Shown here: positions 39,566-49,480 of the stretch, in pieces
How the letters are laid out: every line of letters starts with the position of its first letter
Numbering within the stretch: position 1 is the stretch's first letter
From: Hymenobacter arizonensis
Lineage (GTDB): Bacteria; Bacteroidota; Bacteroidia; Cytophagales; Hymenobacteraceae
DNA: 64,000 nucleotides
Direction of reading: 5' to 3'
Assembly: GCF_900115775.1 (NCBI RefSeq)
Contig: NZ_FOXS01000002.1
Location: forward strand, 899,129-963,128
Made by a program: the position numbers and the translations under genes
Notes under the pieces: generated by a model
Told to the model about the DNA's origin: nothing
The model's database searches: none
Seen by the model: the letters and a program-made list of their open reading frames with translations, nothing else

Positions 39566-42109
39566 TTATTTATCCAGGAACGCCCGCAGGTATGGCGCCG
39601 TGCTGCTTTCCCTGGCTTTGGCCACCTTGGCAGGCGGCCCGGCCACTACCACACGCCCGCCTTCTTCGCCGGCCCCGGGACCGATGTCGATGACCCAATC
39701 GGAGCCAGCCACCACGCGCATGTCGTGCTCGACCACGATGACGGTGTTGCCCGCTTCCACAAGGCCGTCGAGTTGCACCAGGAGCTTTTCCACATCGGAA
39801 GGGTGGAGGCCGGTGGTGGGCTCGTCGAGGATGTAGAGGGTGTTGCCGCGGCCAATGCGCTGCAGTTCGGTGGCCAGCTTAATGCGCTGGGCTTCGCCAC
39901 CCGAGAGCTCGGTGGCGGGCTGGCCCAGGCGGAGGTAGCCCAGGCCCACTTCGCGCAGCACGGTGAGGGCGCGGTGCACGGGCGGCTCCTCGGCAAAGAA
40001 CTCCCAGGCGTCGTCCACGGTCAGGCCCAGCACTTCGGCAATGTTCTTGTCGCGGTACTGTATTTCCAGGGTTTGGGCGTTGTAGCGGGCACCGTGGCAC
40101 ACGGGGCAGGGCGCGTACACGCTGGGCAGAAACAGCAGCTCGACCATCACGAAGCCTTCGCCCTGGCAGTTTTCGCAGCGGCCCTTGGCTACGTTGAAGG
40201 AGAAGCGGCCGGCATCGTAGCGCCGCTTGCGGGCGGCGGGCGTGGCAGCAAACAGCTTGCGCACGTGGTCGAACAGGCCGGTATAGGTGGCCATGTTGGA
40301 GCGTGGCGTACGGCCAATGGGCTTCTGGTCGACGCGCACCAAGCGTTTGATGCCTTCCATGCCACTCGTGATTTGGCCGCCTAGAGTGACTGGCGCGGGC
40401 TGGTCGAGGGCGTCGGCGTCCTCTTCTTCAAAGGAAACCTCCTGGCCTAAATGTTCAGCCACCAATTCAACCAAAACCTGGCTTACGAGGCTTGACTTTC
40501 CCGAGCCCGACACACCCGTGACGGTGGTAAATACGCCGAGCGGAAATTCGGCGTCGAGTTGGTCGAGGTTGTTGCGCGTGACGCCAGCTAGATGCAGCCA
40601 GCCGGTGGGAGTGCGCGGCTCGCGAGACGCTAGTGCTACTTCAGCGTCGGCAAAGAGATGGCGCCGCGTTTGCGATTCCTCTATTTGCTTTAATCCTTCG
40701 GGTGGGCCGCTGTAGAGCACGTGACCGCCTTTTTCGCCCGCGGCGGGGCCGACGTCTACCAGCCAGTCGGCTTTTCGAATTACGTCCAGGTCGTGCTCTA
40801 CCACGAACAGGGAGTTACCCGCGTCTTTCAAGCCCGCCAGTGCCGTCAGCAGGGCCTCGGTGTCGGCCGGGTGCAGGCCAGCGGAGGGCTCGTCGAGCAC
40901 ATAGACTACCCCGAACAGGTTGGAATAAAGCTGGGTAGCCAGGCGCAAGCGCTGCAGCTCGCCGGGCGAAAGTGTGGGTGTGCTCCGTTCCAGGGAGAGG
41001 TAGCCCAGGCCCAAATCGAGCAATACGGCGAGGCGGGCAGCCAGGTCTTCGGCAATGCGCCGGGCCACAATGGCTTGCTCAGGGTGCTCGGCATCGTGCA
41101 CCTGCTTGCGGGCCGTGCCCCGGGCAAACGGCTCCAGTAGGCTCGCCAGGCGCTTGAGCGGCAGGCGCGACATGTCGGCAATGTCGATACCCGCAAACAT
41201 TACCGACAGCGACTCGGGCCGCAGGCGCTTGCCCTGGCAGGTGGGGCAGTCGCTGCTGAGCATGTACTGCGCCACGCGCTTCTTCATGAGCGGGCTGTGG
41301 GTGGTGGCGAAGGTGTGCAGCACGTGCCGCTTCACGCCCGTGAAGGTGCCCATGTAGTTGGGCTGCTCGCGGCGCTTGATGGCGCGCTGGGTTTCCTGGG
41401 GCGAGTAGCCGGGGTACACGGGCAACACGGGTTGCTCCTCGGTGAAGAGTATCCAGTCCCGGTCTTTCTGGGGTAGGTCGCGCCAGGGCGTGTCCACGTC
41501 GTAGCCCATGCTCACGAGGATGTCGCGCTGGTTTTGGCCGCCCCAGGCCTGCGGCCACGCCGCAATGGCCCGCTCCCGGATGGTAAGGGAAGGGTCGGGC
41601 ACCATGCTTTGCTCCGTGACTTCGTACACGCGGCCCAAGCCGTGGCAGGTGGGGCAGGCGCCTTCCGCGGTGTTGGGCGAAAAGGCTTCGGCGTAGATAA
41701 TGCCCTGGCCGGCCGGGTAGTCGCCGGCCCGCGAGTAGAGCATGCGCAGCAGATTGGAAAGCGTGGTCACCGAGCCCACCGACGAGCGGGTGCTGGGTGC
41801 GCCGCGCTGCTGCTGCAGGGCCACGGCCGGTGGCAGCCCATCGATGGAAGTGACTTCCGGCACGGCCATCTGGTGAAACAGGCGCCGCGCGTATGGAGAA
41901 ACCGATTCCAGGTAGCGGCGCTGGGCTTCGGCGTAGAGCGTGCCGAAGGCCAGACTCGACTTGCCCGAACCCGACACGCCGGTGAACACCACCAGCGCAT
42001 CGCGCGGAATGTCGACGTCGACGTTTTTGAGGTTGTGCTCGCGGGCGCCGCGAACGCGCACGAAACCCTGCGAATCGGAAGAAGTGGAGAGGTTTGTCGG
42101 TTTAGCCAT
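39566..42109 (-). CDS. UvrA2-like ABC ATPase (class II excinuclease subunit A homolog)
   Basis: An 847-residue tandem ABC ATPase. Both Walker A motifs are intact: [20 protein letters not shown] near 45 and [17 protein letters not shown] near 530. Signatures include [15 protein letters not shown] and [17 protein letters not shown], with Walker [15 protein letters not shown] and [14 protein letters not shown]. CxxC pairs of the zinc modules appear as [23 protein letters not shown] and CPVCHGA. It is about 90 residues shorter than canonical UvrA, consistent with the UvrA2 class lacking the UvrB-binding insertion. Family roles proposed are self-resistance to DNA-binding drugs and damage tolerance. 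It stands alone, with no uvrB nearby. Confidence 0.93.
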   Translation of the reverse strand: MAKPTNLSTSSDSQGFVRVRGAREHNLKNVDVDIPRDALVVFTGVSGSGKSSLAFGTLYAEAQRRYLESVSPYARRLFHQMAVPEVTSIDGLPPAVALQQQRGAPSTRSSVGSVTTLSNLLRMLYSRAGDYPAGQGIIYAEAFSPNTAEGACPTCHGLGRVYEVTEQSMVPDPSLTIRERAIAAWPQAWGGQNQRDILVSMGYDVDTPWRDLPQKDRDWILFTEEQPVLPVYPGYSPQETQRAIKRREQPNYMGTFTGVKRHVLHTFATTHSPLMKKRVAQYMLSSDCPTCQGKRLRPESLSVMFAGIDIADMSRLPLKRLASLLEPFARGTARKQVHDAEHPEQAIVARRIAEDLAARLAVLLDLGLGYLSLERSTPTLSPGELQRLRLATQLYSNLFGVVYVLDEPSAGLHPADTEALLTALAGLKDAGNSLFVVEHDLDVIRKADWLVDVGPAAGEKGGHVLYSGPPEGLKQIEESQTRRHLFADAEVALASREPRTPTGWLHLAGVTRNNLDQLDAEFPLGVFTTVTGVSGSGKSSLVSQVLVELVAEHLGQEVSFEEEDADALDQPAPVTLGGQITSGMEGIKRLVRVDQKPIGRTPRSNMATYTGLFDHVRKLFAATPAARKRRYDAGRFSFNVAKGRCENCQGEGFVMVELLFLPSVYAPCPVCHGARYNAQTLEIQYRDKNIAEVLGLTVDDAWEFFAEEPPVHRALTVLREVGLGYLRLGQPATELSGGEAQRIKLATELQRIGRGNTLYILDEPTTGLHPSDVEKLLVQLDGLVEAGNTVIVVEHDMRVVAGSDWVIDIGPGAGEEGGRVVVAGPPAKVAKARESSTAPYLRAFLDK

Positions 42110-42333
42110 GGTATAGGGTAGAGAGCCCCTCGCCCTACAAAGGCGGAGCTACCCCACGCATACGCAGCCGGCGCGACAGCATCCAAACCTAACCTGCAAA
42201 AAGCGCTGCTGGCATTGTGGGTATCCCCGCGGCCTCTTGGTGCTGACCAGGTTGAGGGACGCACCAAAAGGACGGGCGCCGTCGAGCTTACGCCCCACGC
42301 CACCCGTCCCGAACAGAACCTGTTCAGTGCCGC

Positions 42334-43767
42334 TTACTGCTTGCTGAATCGGCTCGCTTGCTTCTGGCCAACAGTAGTTTGCAGTATTAGCGTGTAGAGA
42401 CCGGGCTTCAGGGCCGATACGTCTACAGTTTCGCCACGGTAGGTGCCGCGCCACACCTGGCGGCCCTCCACGCTCAGAATCTGCACCTCGCTGCCCACAA
42501 ACTCGGGGGCGGTGGCCAGCGTGAGGCGGTCAGTTACCGGGTTAGGGTACAAGGTCAGGCCCTCGTTGGTGCTCGCAACTTCTTTGGTAGTAGCCAGGGC
42601 CGTGCGGGCGGTGCCCTGCTTGGTGATGCGCACCCAGTTGAGGTTGTAGCCGCCAGTTTGGGCAAACACGCCGAAGTTGTAGGAGCCCGCGGCCACGGTC
42701 ACGGTGCGCGAGACGGTGGTCCAGTTCTGCCAACCGCCGGTGCCGGGCACGGCCGTGGTGCCCAGCTGGGTGCTGCCAGCGTTCAAATCCGACGAAATTG
42801 TGCCACCGGCTGCGCCGCTGGCCACGCGGTACTCAAGCAGGTAGGTGCCGCTGGTGGCGAAGTTCACGTTGTTGAAGACGAGGTAGTCGCCGGCGTCGAT
42901 GTAGCCCATGTTCTGTCCGCCGCCGGTGTCAGTGCAGTTCTCCACCACCATGCCATTGTTCACGTTCGCCGCCTCGGCTTGTAAGGTCAGCGCCGTGGGC
43001 GTGGGCGTGGGGCTGGTGGTTTTCTGGTACACCCGCACGTAGTCGACGAACATGGTGGCGGGCAGCTTGCTTTCGTCCACGGTCTGGCCGGGCCAGTTGC
43101 CGGCCACGGCCAGGTTCAGGAGCAGGAAAAAAGGTTTCTGAAACTCCTCGGTGCCGCCTGTGCCGTTGCTGATGTTGATTTCGTGGAATTTCACGCCGTC
43201 TACGTACCAACGAATGGCCGCGGGCTCCCACTCAATGGCGTACACGTGGTAGACGTTGGGCGCCGTGGGCGTGTTGCCACCGTATTCGGCGTGGCCGTTG
43301 TTGTCCCAGTGCACCGTGCCGTAGGTGCGGCTGTCGGCGTTCACCTGTTCCATGATGTCGATTTCGCCGCACCGCGGCCAACTCACCGTGCTGATGTTGC
43401 TGCCCAGCATCCAGAACGCCGGCCACAGCCCCTGGCCCAGCGGCAGCTTAATGCGCGCTTCCATCCGGCCGTAGGTGAACTCCTTTTTGCCCTTGGTTAT
43501 CATGCGCGCCGACGTGTAAGGCATGCCGCCCATGGCCTGCTTGCGGGCCGTAATCTGCAGTTCGCCGTTCACCACGGTGGCGTTAGCAGCCTGGTAATAC
43601 TGCTTTTCGTTGTTGCCCCAGCCGCCGCCGCCGGTTTCAAATGTCCAACTCGGGCCGATGCCAGTAGTGAACTCATCGGCCCAGACCTGCTGGTAGGTTT
43701 GGGCCTGGGTAGCGGCGGTACTGAACAGCAGTGCTGCCGCCCCAAGTAGTGAGGTAAGCGTTTTCAT
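42334..43767 (-). CDS. GH16 beta-glucanase with CBM6-type module and T9SS sorting domain
   Basis: A 477-residue secreted glycosidase. Signal peptide (LLFSTAATQAQ), then a GH16 catalytic domain with the EIDIMEQV active-site motif (nucleophile and acid/base Glu near 135-140), preceded by WPAFWMLGSNI and followed by WYVDGVKFHEI. Next come a Thr/Pro linker (SPTPTPTALT) and a carbohydrate-binding domain like CBM6 (LQAEAANVNNGMVVENCTD, YIDAGDYLVFNNV). The C-terminal T9SS type A sorting domain starts TLYPNPVTDRLTL. It probably cleaves beta-1,3 or mixed-linkage glucans at the cell surface; the exact linkage is not readable. ATG 43767 is chosen at the start of the signal peptide. Confidence 0.95.
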   Translation of the reverse strand: MKTLTSLLGAAALLFSTAATQAQTYQQVWADEFTTGIGPSWTFETGGGGWGNNEKQYYQAANATVVNGELQITARKQAMGGMPYTSARMITKGKKEFTYGRMEARIKLPLGQGLWPAFWMLGSNISTVSWPRCGEIDIMEQVNADSRTYGTVHWDNNGHAEYGGNTPTAPNVYHVYAIEWEPAAIRWYVDGVKFHEINISNGTGGTEEFQKPFFLLLNLAVAGNWPGQTVDESKLPATMFVDYVRVYQKTTSPTPTPTALTLQAEAANVNNGMVVENCTDTGGGQNMGYIDAGDYLVFNNVNFATSGTYLLEYRVASGAAGGTISSDLNAGSTQLGTTAVPGTGGWQNWTTVSRTVTVAAGSYNFGVFAQTGGYNLNWVRITKQGTARTALATTKEVASTNEGLTLYPNPVTDRLTLATAPEFVGSEVQILSVEGRQVWRGTYRGETVDVSALKPGLYTLILQTTVGQKQASRFSKQ

Positions 43768-44313
43768 GTGGTAGAGGGGAAAAAAGTGGAAAGAAGCGCT
43801 CCGGCGGTAGTGCCGAAGCAAGTGAAAAGCAGTTCAATGTCTCAGCCCGGTGCACCCCGCTCGGGCCGCCAGCCCTAAGCAGGTCCGGCCCGGCCAGTAG
43901 GAGCGGGCGCTGTGCTGGTTTCTTAGGGGCAGCAAGCCGGCCGGGTAGTCAAATGTCACCCCTTACTACTGGCAAGACAAGTCCCTAACTGCTTCGTTTT
44001 TGGGCTTTAGAAGGCAGTTTTCCCGGCACTTATACACTTACAGCACATTCGCAAACCCCCGATTGGCCCAAGATGCTCCGGAATCGTTACCGGAGAAATC
44101 GGACCTTTTCTACGCATAAAAAACACGCAAAAAACTTCCCGATTGCCGGAATTATATTGTTTATTTTTTGGAGTCCCCAACGGCTACTCTGCTTGCAGTA
44201 TCCTGCTAATTAGCGCGTTTGGTATTATTTCAATGTTGGTATTGACTAGGGCGCTGCGTTTGCCACATCGAGAGTTCGTTTAACAAAGCACTGGATAGGG
44301 CGCCTGTGACTAC
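43768..44313. other. 546-bp intergenic region upstream of GH16
   Basis: A nested dyad lies at 43852-43915 (GCAC, CCCGCTC and GGGCC on the left, GGCCC, GAGCGGG and GTGC on the right). From about 44090 to 44240 the sequence is AT-rich without a gene. No promoter box could be fixed. Confidence 0.5.
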
Positions 44314-44796
44314 CTAAGGCGAGGCCGGCGCCTCACCGGCGCCATCGGCAGCAGGAGGTAAGAGGTGCACGCTAGCCGAGTTGATGCAGTAGCGCAGGCC
44401 GCTGGGCTCCGGCCCATCGGGAAAAACGTGCCCAAGGTGGCCATCGCACACGTTGCACCGGGCCTCGATGCGCTGCATGCTGAAGCTGTCGTCGAAGGCG
44501 TAGCGGATGGCGTTGGGGGCGCGGGGCTGCCGGAAGCTGGGCCAGCCGGAGATGGCATGGTACTTCTCGGTGGCTGCAAAAAGCCCGCTGCCGCAGCCGG
44601 CGCAGACGTACTCGCCCGGCTCGTAGGTACGGCAGTAGGCGTTGCGGTAGGGCGGCTCGGTGGCCTGCTGGCGCAGCACGTGGTGCTGGCCGGGCGTGAG
44701 CAGCTGGGCCCATTTCGCTTCGGAATGCTCCACGCGCCGGGGCGGCTCGGGGTTGCCGTATTTGGCGAAGGTGATGATGTCTTTCCAGCGGAGCAC
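44314..44796 (-). CDS. msrB: Peptide-methionine (R)-S-oxide reductase
   Basis: A 160-residue MsrB that repairs methionine-R-sulfoxide. Family motifs are clear: the KYGNPEPP N-terminus, zinc CxxC pairs (YVCAGCGSGLF and CNVCDGHLGHVF), YHAISGWPSF, and the catalytic Cys in LRYCINSAS near the end. No signal peptide, so cytoplasmic. The upstream sequence TACTTTTC (minus, about 44803) is one mismatch from a -7 box and close to the ATG. Confidence 0.95.
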   Translation of the reverse strand: MLRWKDIITFAKYGNPEPPRRVEHSEAKWAQLLTPGQHHVLRQQATEPPYRNAYCRTYEPGEYVCAGCGSGLFAATEKYHAISGWPSFRQPRAPNAIRYAFDDSFSMQRIEARCNVCDGHLGHVFPDGPEPSGLRYCINSASVHLLPPAADGAGEAPASP

Positions 44797-44881
44797 GGGA
44801 AAAGTAAGGCTATACGCCGTTCATACCACCTGCGGTGTGGGCTGGGGAGGTGACCATCTTAGCCTAACTCGTTCTGGTGGG

Positions 44882-44984
44882 CGCCTCACCCCCGGCCCCT
44901 CTCCGGTGGAGAGGGGAGCCGGTTATGCGCACGCGAAAATCGTCAGGCTCCCCTCTCCACCGGAGAGGGGCCGGGGGTGAGGCG
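44882..44984. repeat. Palindromic repeat, type C copy 2 (perfect 39-bp arms)
   Basis: Arms 44882-44920 and 44946-44984 are perfect reverse complements with the same CCTCACCCCCGGCCCCTCTC core as the copy at 11880, but with CGGTG instead of AAAA in the sub-hairpin loop. Between two minus-strand genes. Confidence 0.95.
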
Positions 44985-45070
44985 TAATGCGGAGGGCGAC
45001 CTCGCTAGAATGTAAACTGTAAACTGGGGCTGGAGGTAGACTTAATCGCACCAAGTGTAAATGGTGACCC

Positions 45071-45430
45071 TCAGCCGCTGGTGGCCAACTGGGCCACCAC
45101 TTCCACGGGGTCATCCACTTCGATAATGAGCTGCTGGTATTCTTCGTCCCGCAGCGTGATTACAACCACATTCTCTGGCTTGGCCACGTCGATAAACGAC
45201 GGCTTGTGGCTGCCTTGGTGGTCGAGGTAAAACGTGCCCGCCGTGACGAGCCCCGGCACACTGGTGCCACCGGCGCGCAGGCCCTCAATGTGCTTGGCGG
45301 CCTCGGGGTCAGCCCGCACTTCTGTGATGTGGGAGCGCGGCACGGTGAGCTCGCTTTTGAAGGCAAAAACCTTGTGCAGGCCGCGTACGGTGAAAACAAC
45401 GGTGTCGTGATGGACGGTGACTTCAACCAT
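45071..45430 (-). CDS. Small PH-domain-like protein
   Basis: A 119-residue soluble protein. The strand pattern ending in one C-terminal helix, with FTVRGLHKVFAFKSELTVP, then GLVTAGTFYLDHQG and a closing VITLRDEEYQQLIIEVDDPVEVV, resembles bacterial PH-like (bPH) domains of unknown role. It begins 7 nt after the NCS1 permease stop and is probably in the same operon. Membership in a known domain family is my own reading and not certain. Confidence 0.65.
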   Translation of the reverse strand: MVEVTVHHDTVVFTVRGLHKVFAFKSELTVPRSHITEVRADPEAAKHIEGLRAGGTSVPGLVTAGTFYLDHQGSHKPSFIDVAKPENVVVITLRDEEYQQLIIEVDDPVEVVAQLATSG

Positions 45431-45437
45431 GGGAAGA

Positions 45438-46961
45438 TTATTGAGCCAATGAAGAAGGAACGGGATGGGCAGCAGAGGTCGCTAGCGCATTGGGGTGGCT
45501 GGCCGTTTGCCAGCGCATCAGCACCAGGTATACCCCACCCGATACGAGGAAACCCACAAACCAGGCGTAGTTGTACACCGCCACCAGGGCGGGCCACACG
45601 GCGCCCTTGTCCAGCGCGCCAATGGCGGTGAGAAAGCCGGGAATGTTGGGCAGAATGCCGATGATGAGGGCCGCAATAGCCGCCAGATTGTAGCCGTTGC
45701 GGTAGGCGTAGCGCCCGTGGTACTGGTAGAGGTCGGGCACGTCGAGCCGCTGCTGGCGAACGAGGTAGTAGTCGACTATCATGATGCCGCCGATGGGCCC
45801 CAGCAGGCCCGAGTAGCCCACCAGCCAGGTGAAAATGTAGCCGGAAGGGTCGGCAATGAGTTTCCAGGGGAAGATGAGCACGCCGAGCACGCCGGTGATG
45901 TAGCCGCCGGCTTTGAAGCTGATGCGGGTGGGGGAAAAATTGGCGAAGTCGTTGGCGGGGCTCACGATATTGGCCGCGATGTTGGTGGCCAGCGTGGACA
46001 GGGCCACCGCCAGCATGGCCGCGCTCACCAGCAGCTTGCTCTCAAATTTGGCCGCCAGCACCACCGGGTCCCAGATGGTTTTGCCGTAAATGACGAACGT
46101 GGCCGACGTCACGACCACGCCCACAAACGAGAACAAAGTCATGGACGTGGGCAGGCCCAGCGCCTGGCCCATCAGCTGGGCGCGCTGGCTGGTGGCGTAG
46201 CGCGTGAAGTCCGGAATGTTGAGCGAGAGCGTGGCCCAAAACCCCACCATGCCCGTGAGTGAGGGAAAGAAAAAGGCCCAGAACGCCGCGCTCGACGTGA
46301 ATTTGCTCGGCTGCGCCAGAATCGGCCCCAACCCGTTGCCGGCCGATATGGCCCACCACAGCAGCGCCACCGCAGCCACCGGTAGGAAAAACGCCTTGAA
46401 CACCAGTAGCTTCCGGATGCTCTCTACCCCCAGGTACACCACGTACATGTTCACCAGCCAGAACAGCAGAAACACCAGCGCCGGACCCGTTTCGAGGGCC
46501 CAGCTGGCTGGAAACACGGGCGGCAGCGTGGCCAGCCCCGGCAGCCACAGCACCGCCATTTGGTAGAGCGCGTAGCCGCCTATCCAGGTTTGGATGCCGA
46601 ACCAGCCACAGGCAATGATGGCCCGCAGCAAGGCCGGCACGTTGGCCCCGCGCACGCCAAAGCTGGCCCGCGCAAACACCGGAAACGGGATGCCGTACTC
46701 GGCCCCGGCGCGCCCGTTGAGCAACATGGGCACCAGCACAATGGTATTGCCCAGAAAAATGGTGAGCAGCGCCTGCCACCAGTTCATGCCGCCCTCAATG
46801 AGCGAGCTGGCCAGCATGTAGGTGGGAATGCACAGGCTCATGCTAATCCAGAGCGCGGCGTAGTTGCCAGTGCCCCAGGTGCGCTCGGCCGGCGGGGTGG
46901 GGGCCAGGTCGGGACTGGTGAGGCCGGGGGCGGCCGGCGCGAGTTGCTGCGTGGTTTGCAT
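45438..46961 (-). CDS. NCS1-family nucleobase/allantoin:cation symporter
   Basis: A 507-residue permease with twelve predicted helices. The NCS1 signature is present: NYAALWISMSLCIPTYMLASSLI near the N-terminus, FPVFARASFGVRGANVPALLRAIIACGWFGIQTW in helices 2-3 (split here by other features), NIPDFTRYA in helix 6, and DFANFSPTRISFKAGG. The family imports uracil, hydantoin, allantoin or purines with Na+ or H+. No catabolic gene for these lies nearby, so the substrate is open. It leads the small PH-like gene. Confidence 0.93.
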   Translation of the reverse strand: MQTTQQLAPAAPGLTSPDLAPTPPAERTWGTGNYAALWISMSLCIPTYMLASSLIEGGMNWWQALLTIFLGNTIVLVPMLLNGRAGAEYGIPFPVFARASFGVRGANVPALLRAIIACGWFGIQTWIGGYALYQMAVLWLPGLATLPPVFPASWALETGPALVFLLFWLVNMYVVYLGVESIRKLLVFKAFFLPVAAVALLWWAISAGNGLGPILAQPSKFTSSAAFWAFFFPSLTGMVGFWATLSLNIPDFTRYATSQRAQLMGQALGLPTSMTLFSFVGVVVTSATFVIYGKTIWDPVVLAAKFESKLLVSAAMLAVALSTLATNIAANIVSPANDFANFSPTRISFKAGGYITGVLGVLIFPWKLIADPSGYIFTWLVGYSGLLGPIGGIMIVDYYLVRQQRLDVPDLYQYHGRYAYRNGYNLAAIAALIIGILPNIPGFLTAIGALDKGAVWPALVAVYNYAWFVGFLVSGGVYLVLMRWQTASHPNALATSAAHPVPSSLAQ

Positions 46962-47093
46962 GGTGTTGCTGAAAAAAAAGACCCGGACTAATGTAAGCGT
47001 CTGTTCGAAAATAACGTCCTGTCGAGCTTGAAGAACGGTGATTTCGAGCAGTGGCTTGCATTAGCCCGGGCTTATTTCAGAACGGGTGTGAGG

Positions 47094-47163
47094 CTGTAGC
47101 GCGGACATTTAGTCCGCGACCCAGTTTGTGCTATGAGTCGCGGACTAAAAGTCCGCGCTACGG
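47094..47163. repeat. Palindromic repeat, type E
   Basis: Arms GTAGCGCGGAC with TTTAGTCCGCGAC at 47096-47120 and its complement at 47137-47161; one A:A mismatch. Each arm is itself a hairpin (GCGGACT/AGTCCGC). Between two minus-strand genes. Confidence 0.88.
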
Positions 47164-47183
47164 CCTGGTATTCGTGGCCCAAA

Positions 47184-48290
47184 TCAGGGCGTGATGGTCT
47201 CGATGCCACCGTCGGCCCGGCGCTTCAGCTCGGTGACTTTGATGTTGCGCAGCCAGGTTTTGCCCGAGAGCTGGGTGTCGTGGTAGAAAATGTACCACTT
47301 GTCTTTGATGGGCACAATGGAGTGGTGGGTGGTCCAGCCCTGCACGGGCTGCATGATGACACCCTGGTAGGTGAAGGGGCCTGCGGGCGTGTTGGCGGTG
47401 GCGTACGCCAGCAGGTGGGTATCGCCGGTGGAGTAGGAGAAGTAGTACTTGCCGTTGTACTTGTGCATCCAGGCGCCTTCGAAGAAGCGGCGGTTGTTAT
47501 CGCTGGATTGCAGGGGCTTGCCATTCTCATCCAGAATCACAACTTCCTTCACCGGGCCGTCGAATTTCTTCATGTCCGGGGTGAGCTTGGCCATGCGGGC
47601 GTTGAGGGCGGGTACATCACTATTGGGCTCCTTCTCAGCGGCGTTGGGGTTGTACTTTCCACCCTGCCAGCGCTGGAGCTGGCCGCCCCAGAGGCCCCCG
47701 AAATACATGTAGGACTGCCCGTCGGTGTCGGTGAACACGGCGGGGTCGATGCTGAAGCTGCCAGCAATAGGCGTCGGCTCGGCTTTAAACGGGCCGGTGG
47801 GCGTCTTGCTGGTGGCTACGCCGATGCGGAACACGTCCTGCTTGTCTTTCACAGGGAAGTACAGGTAGTAGGTGCCGTTTTTGAAGGCCGCATCGGGCGC
47901 CCACAGCTGCCGGCCAGCCCAGGGAATGTCCTTGACGTCGAGCCCCACACCGTGGTCCGTAACCTTGCCGTTGATGCTGTCCATGGACAGAATGTGGTAG
48001 TCGCGCATGGCGAAGTGGTCGCCCTTGTCGTTTTCCGGAATGTCGGCTTCGATGTCGTGCGAGGGGTAGATGTAAATCTTGCCCCCAAACACGTGGGCCG
48101 AGGGGTCAGCGGTGTAAATGTCGCGCACCAGGGGTTCGGACAAGGGCTTTTTAGCCGCAGCGGTGTCGGCCTGAGGCGCCGTAGTGGCCGTGGTTTCTTG
48201 CGTAGAGCTATTGCTTTGGCAGGCCCCGAGCAAAGCCAGGGAGGCCGCCAGCACCGGCACCGAAACGGATGTTTTGAAGGAAGTGAGCAT
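47184..48290 (-). CDS. Glycoside hydrolase family 43-like lipoprotein
   Basis: A 368-residue lipoprotein (ASLALLGACQSN, Cys near 19) with a five-bladed GH43 propeller. The catalytic Asp triad region is visible as VRDIYTADPSAHVFGGKIYIYPSHD, the pKa-modulating Asp in IDPAVFTDTDGQSYMYFG, and the general-acid Glu in FFEGAWMHKYNGKYYFSYS. Family members remove arabinose or xylose from plant polysaccharides. ATG 48290 is chosen at the start of the lipoprotein signal. The palindromic repeat is just downstream. Confidence 0.9.
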   Translation of the reverse strand: MLTSFKTSVSVPVLAASLALLGACQSNSSTQETTATTAPQADTAAAKKPLSEPLVRDIYTADPSAHVFGGKIYIYPSHDIEADIPENDKGDHFAMRDYHILSMDSINGKVTDHGVGLDVKDIPWAGRQLWAPDAAFKNGTYYLYFPVKDKQDVFRIGVATSKTPTGPFKAEPTPIAGSFSIDPAVFTDTDGQSYMYFGGLWGGQLQRWQGGKYNPNAAEKEPNSDVPALNARMAKLTPDMKKFDGPVKEVVILDENGKPLQSSDNNRRFFEGAWMHKYNGKYYFSYSTGDTHLLAYATANTPAGPFTYQGVIMQPVQGWTTHHSIVPIKDKWYIFYHDTQLSGKTWLRNIKVTELKRRADGGIETITP

Positions 48291-48592
48291 GGGGAATTTT
48301 AGGGATGGAAAGCACTTGCGGGAAATGGCAAAAGCGGTTCGCGGGCAGCCCGCGGAACACATCTTAATCAGATTGCCGCGTAAATATAGAAGCAGTGTCT
48401 GCCTGCGCAACTCTTTGATAGATAGCTGCTTTTAAAGCAAAACTACCGGAACCGTTTGTGATAGGTTGGCCAAAACCATCGGCGCGCCAGCCCGTTTATT
48501 CCCGCTGCGGCAGATAACTATTTTGCGGCCAATTGCTTTTATCAGCGGGCCGCCAGCTGCCGCCCTCACCCCCGTACATTTTGCCATTCATT
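48291..48592. other. Divergent intergenic region between GH43 and the second pirin
   Basis: A GC hairpin CGCGGG-CAG-CCCGCG lies at 48340-48354. A TACATTTTG sequence near 48575, about 10 nt before the pirin ATG, resembles a -7 box with one extra base. No gene seen. Confidence 0.45.
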
Positions 48593-49480
48593 ATGGACAC
48601 TACCACAGAAACTGCCTTCCGCCGAATTTTTCAGGTTATCGACGGCAATAAGAAAGCCGTGGGCGACGGCTTCCAGGTAACCAGCCCCATGCCCGGGCCG
48701 CGCATCCGCCAGCTCAGCCCCTTCTTGCTCATCGACCACATCGGCCCCATGGCCGTGGCCCCCAGTGACAAGCCCCTGGGCTCGCCGCCCCACCCGCACC
48801 GCGGCTTCGAAACCGTGACGGTGATGTACCAGGGCGTGCTGGCCCACCGCGACACGGCCGGCCACGCTGGTAACATCGGCCCCGGCGACGTGCAGTGGAT
48901 GACGGCCGGTGCCGGCCTCATGCACGAGGAGCTGTACGAAAAGGAATTCACGCGCCAGGGCGGCACCCTGGAGGTGGTGCAGCTGTGGGTGAACGTGCCC
49001 AAAAAGGACAAGATGGCGCCGCCCAACTACCAGGACATTCCGTCCGCGGCCATCAAAACTCTGCCCACGTCCGACGGCAAAGGCACTATCCGCGTGATTG
49101 CGGGCACCTACGAAGGCGTGAGTGGCCCTGCCACCACCTTCTCGCCCATGACCATGCTCGACGTGCACCTCACCAAAGGCGCCGAGCTAACCCTGAACCT
49201 GCCCGCCGACTACAACGTGGGCCTCTACATTGTGAAGGGCGACGTGCTGCTCCACGGCGAGCGACCGGCCGCTACCAAGCAGCTGGTGGTGCTAGGCTGG
49301 AATTCGCAGGAAGCGCAAATAACCGCCACCGAGGACAGCATTGTGCTGGTGTTGGCGGGCGAGCCCATTGAGGAGCCGCTGGCTACTTACGGGCCGTTTG
49401 TGATGAACACTAATAAGGAGCTGATGCAGGCCATTGCTGACTTTGAGAGCGGGGCAATGGGGAAGTTTGAGGACGAGTAA
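48593..49480 (+). CDS. Pirin family protein (second copy)
   Basis: A 295-residue bicupin. The N-terminal metal site is SPPHPHRGFETVTVMYQG near 60, with VQWMTAGAGLMHEELYE; the C-terminal cupin ends PIEEPLATYGPFVMNTNKEL. Similar in design to the pirin at 2707 but clearly diverged. ATG 48593 is preferred to 48533 since homology starts with the FRRIFQVIDG segment soon after. Its TAA stop coincides with the first bases of a large palindromic repeat. Confidence 0.93.
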   Translation: MDTTTETAFRRIFQVIDGNKKAVGDGFQVTSPMPGPRIRQLSPFLLIDHIGPMAVAPSDKPLGSPPHPHRGFETVTVMYQGVLAHRDTAGHAGNIGPGDVQWMTAGAGLMHEELYEKEFTRQGGTLEVVQLWVNVPKKDKMAPPNYQDIPSAAIKTLPTSDGKGTIRVIAGTYEGVSGPATTFSPMTMLDVHLTKGAELTLNLPADYNVGLYIVKGDVLLHGERPAATKQLVVLGWNSQEAQITATEDSIVLVLAGEPIEEPLATYGPFVMNTNKELMQAIADFESGAMGKFEDE

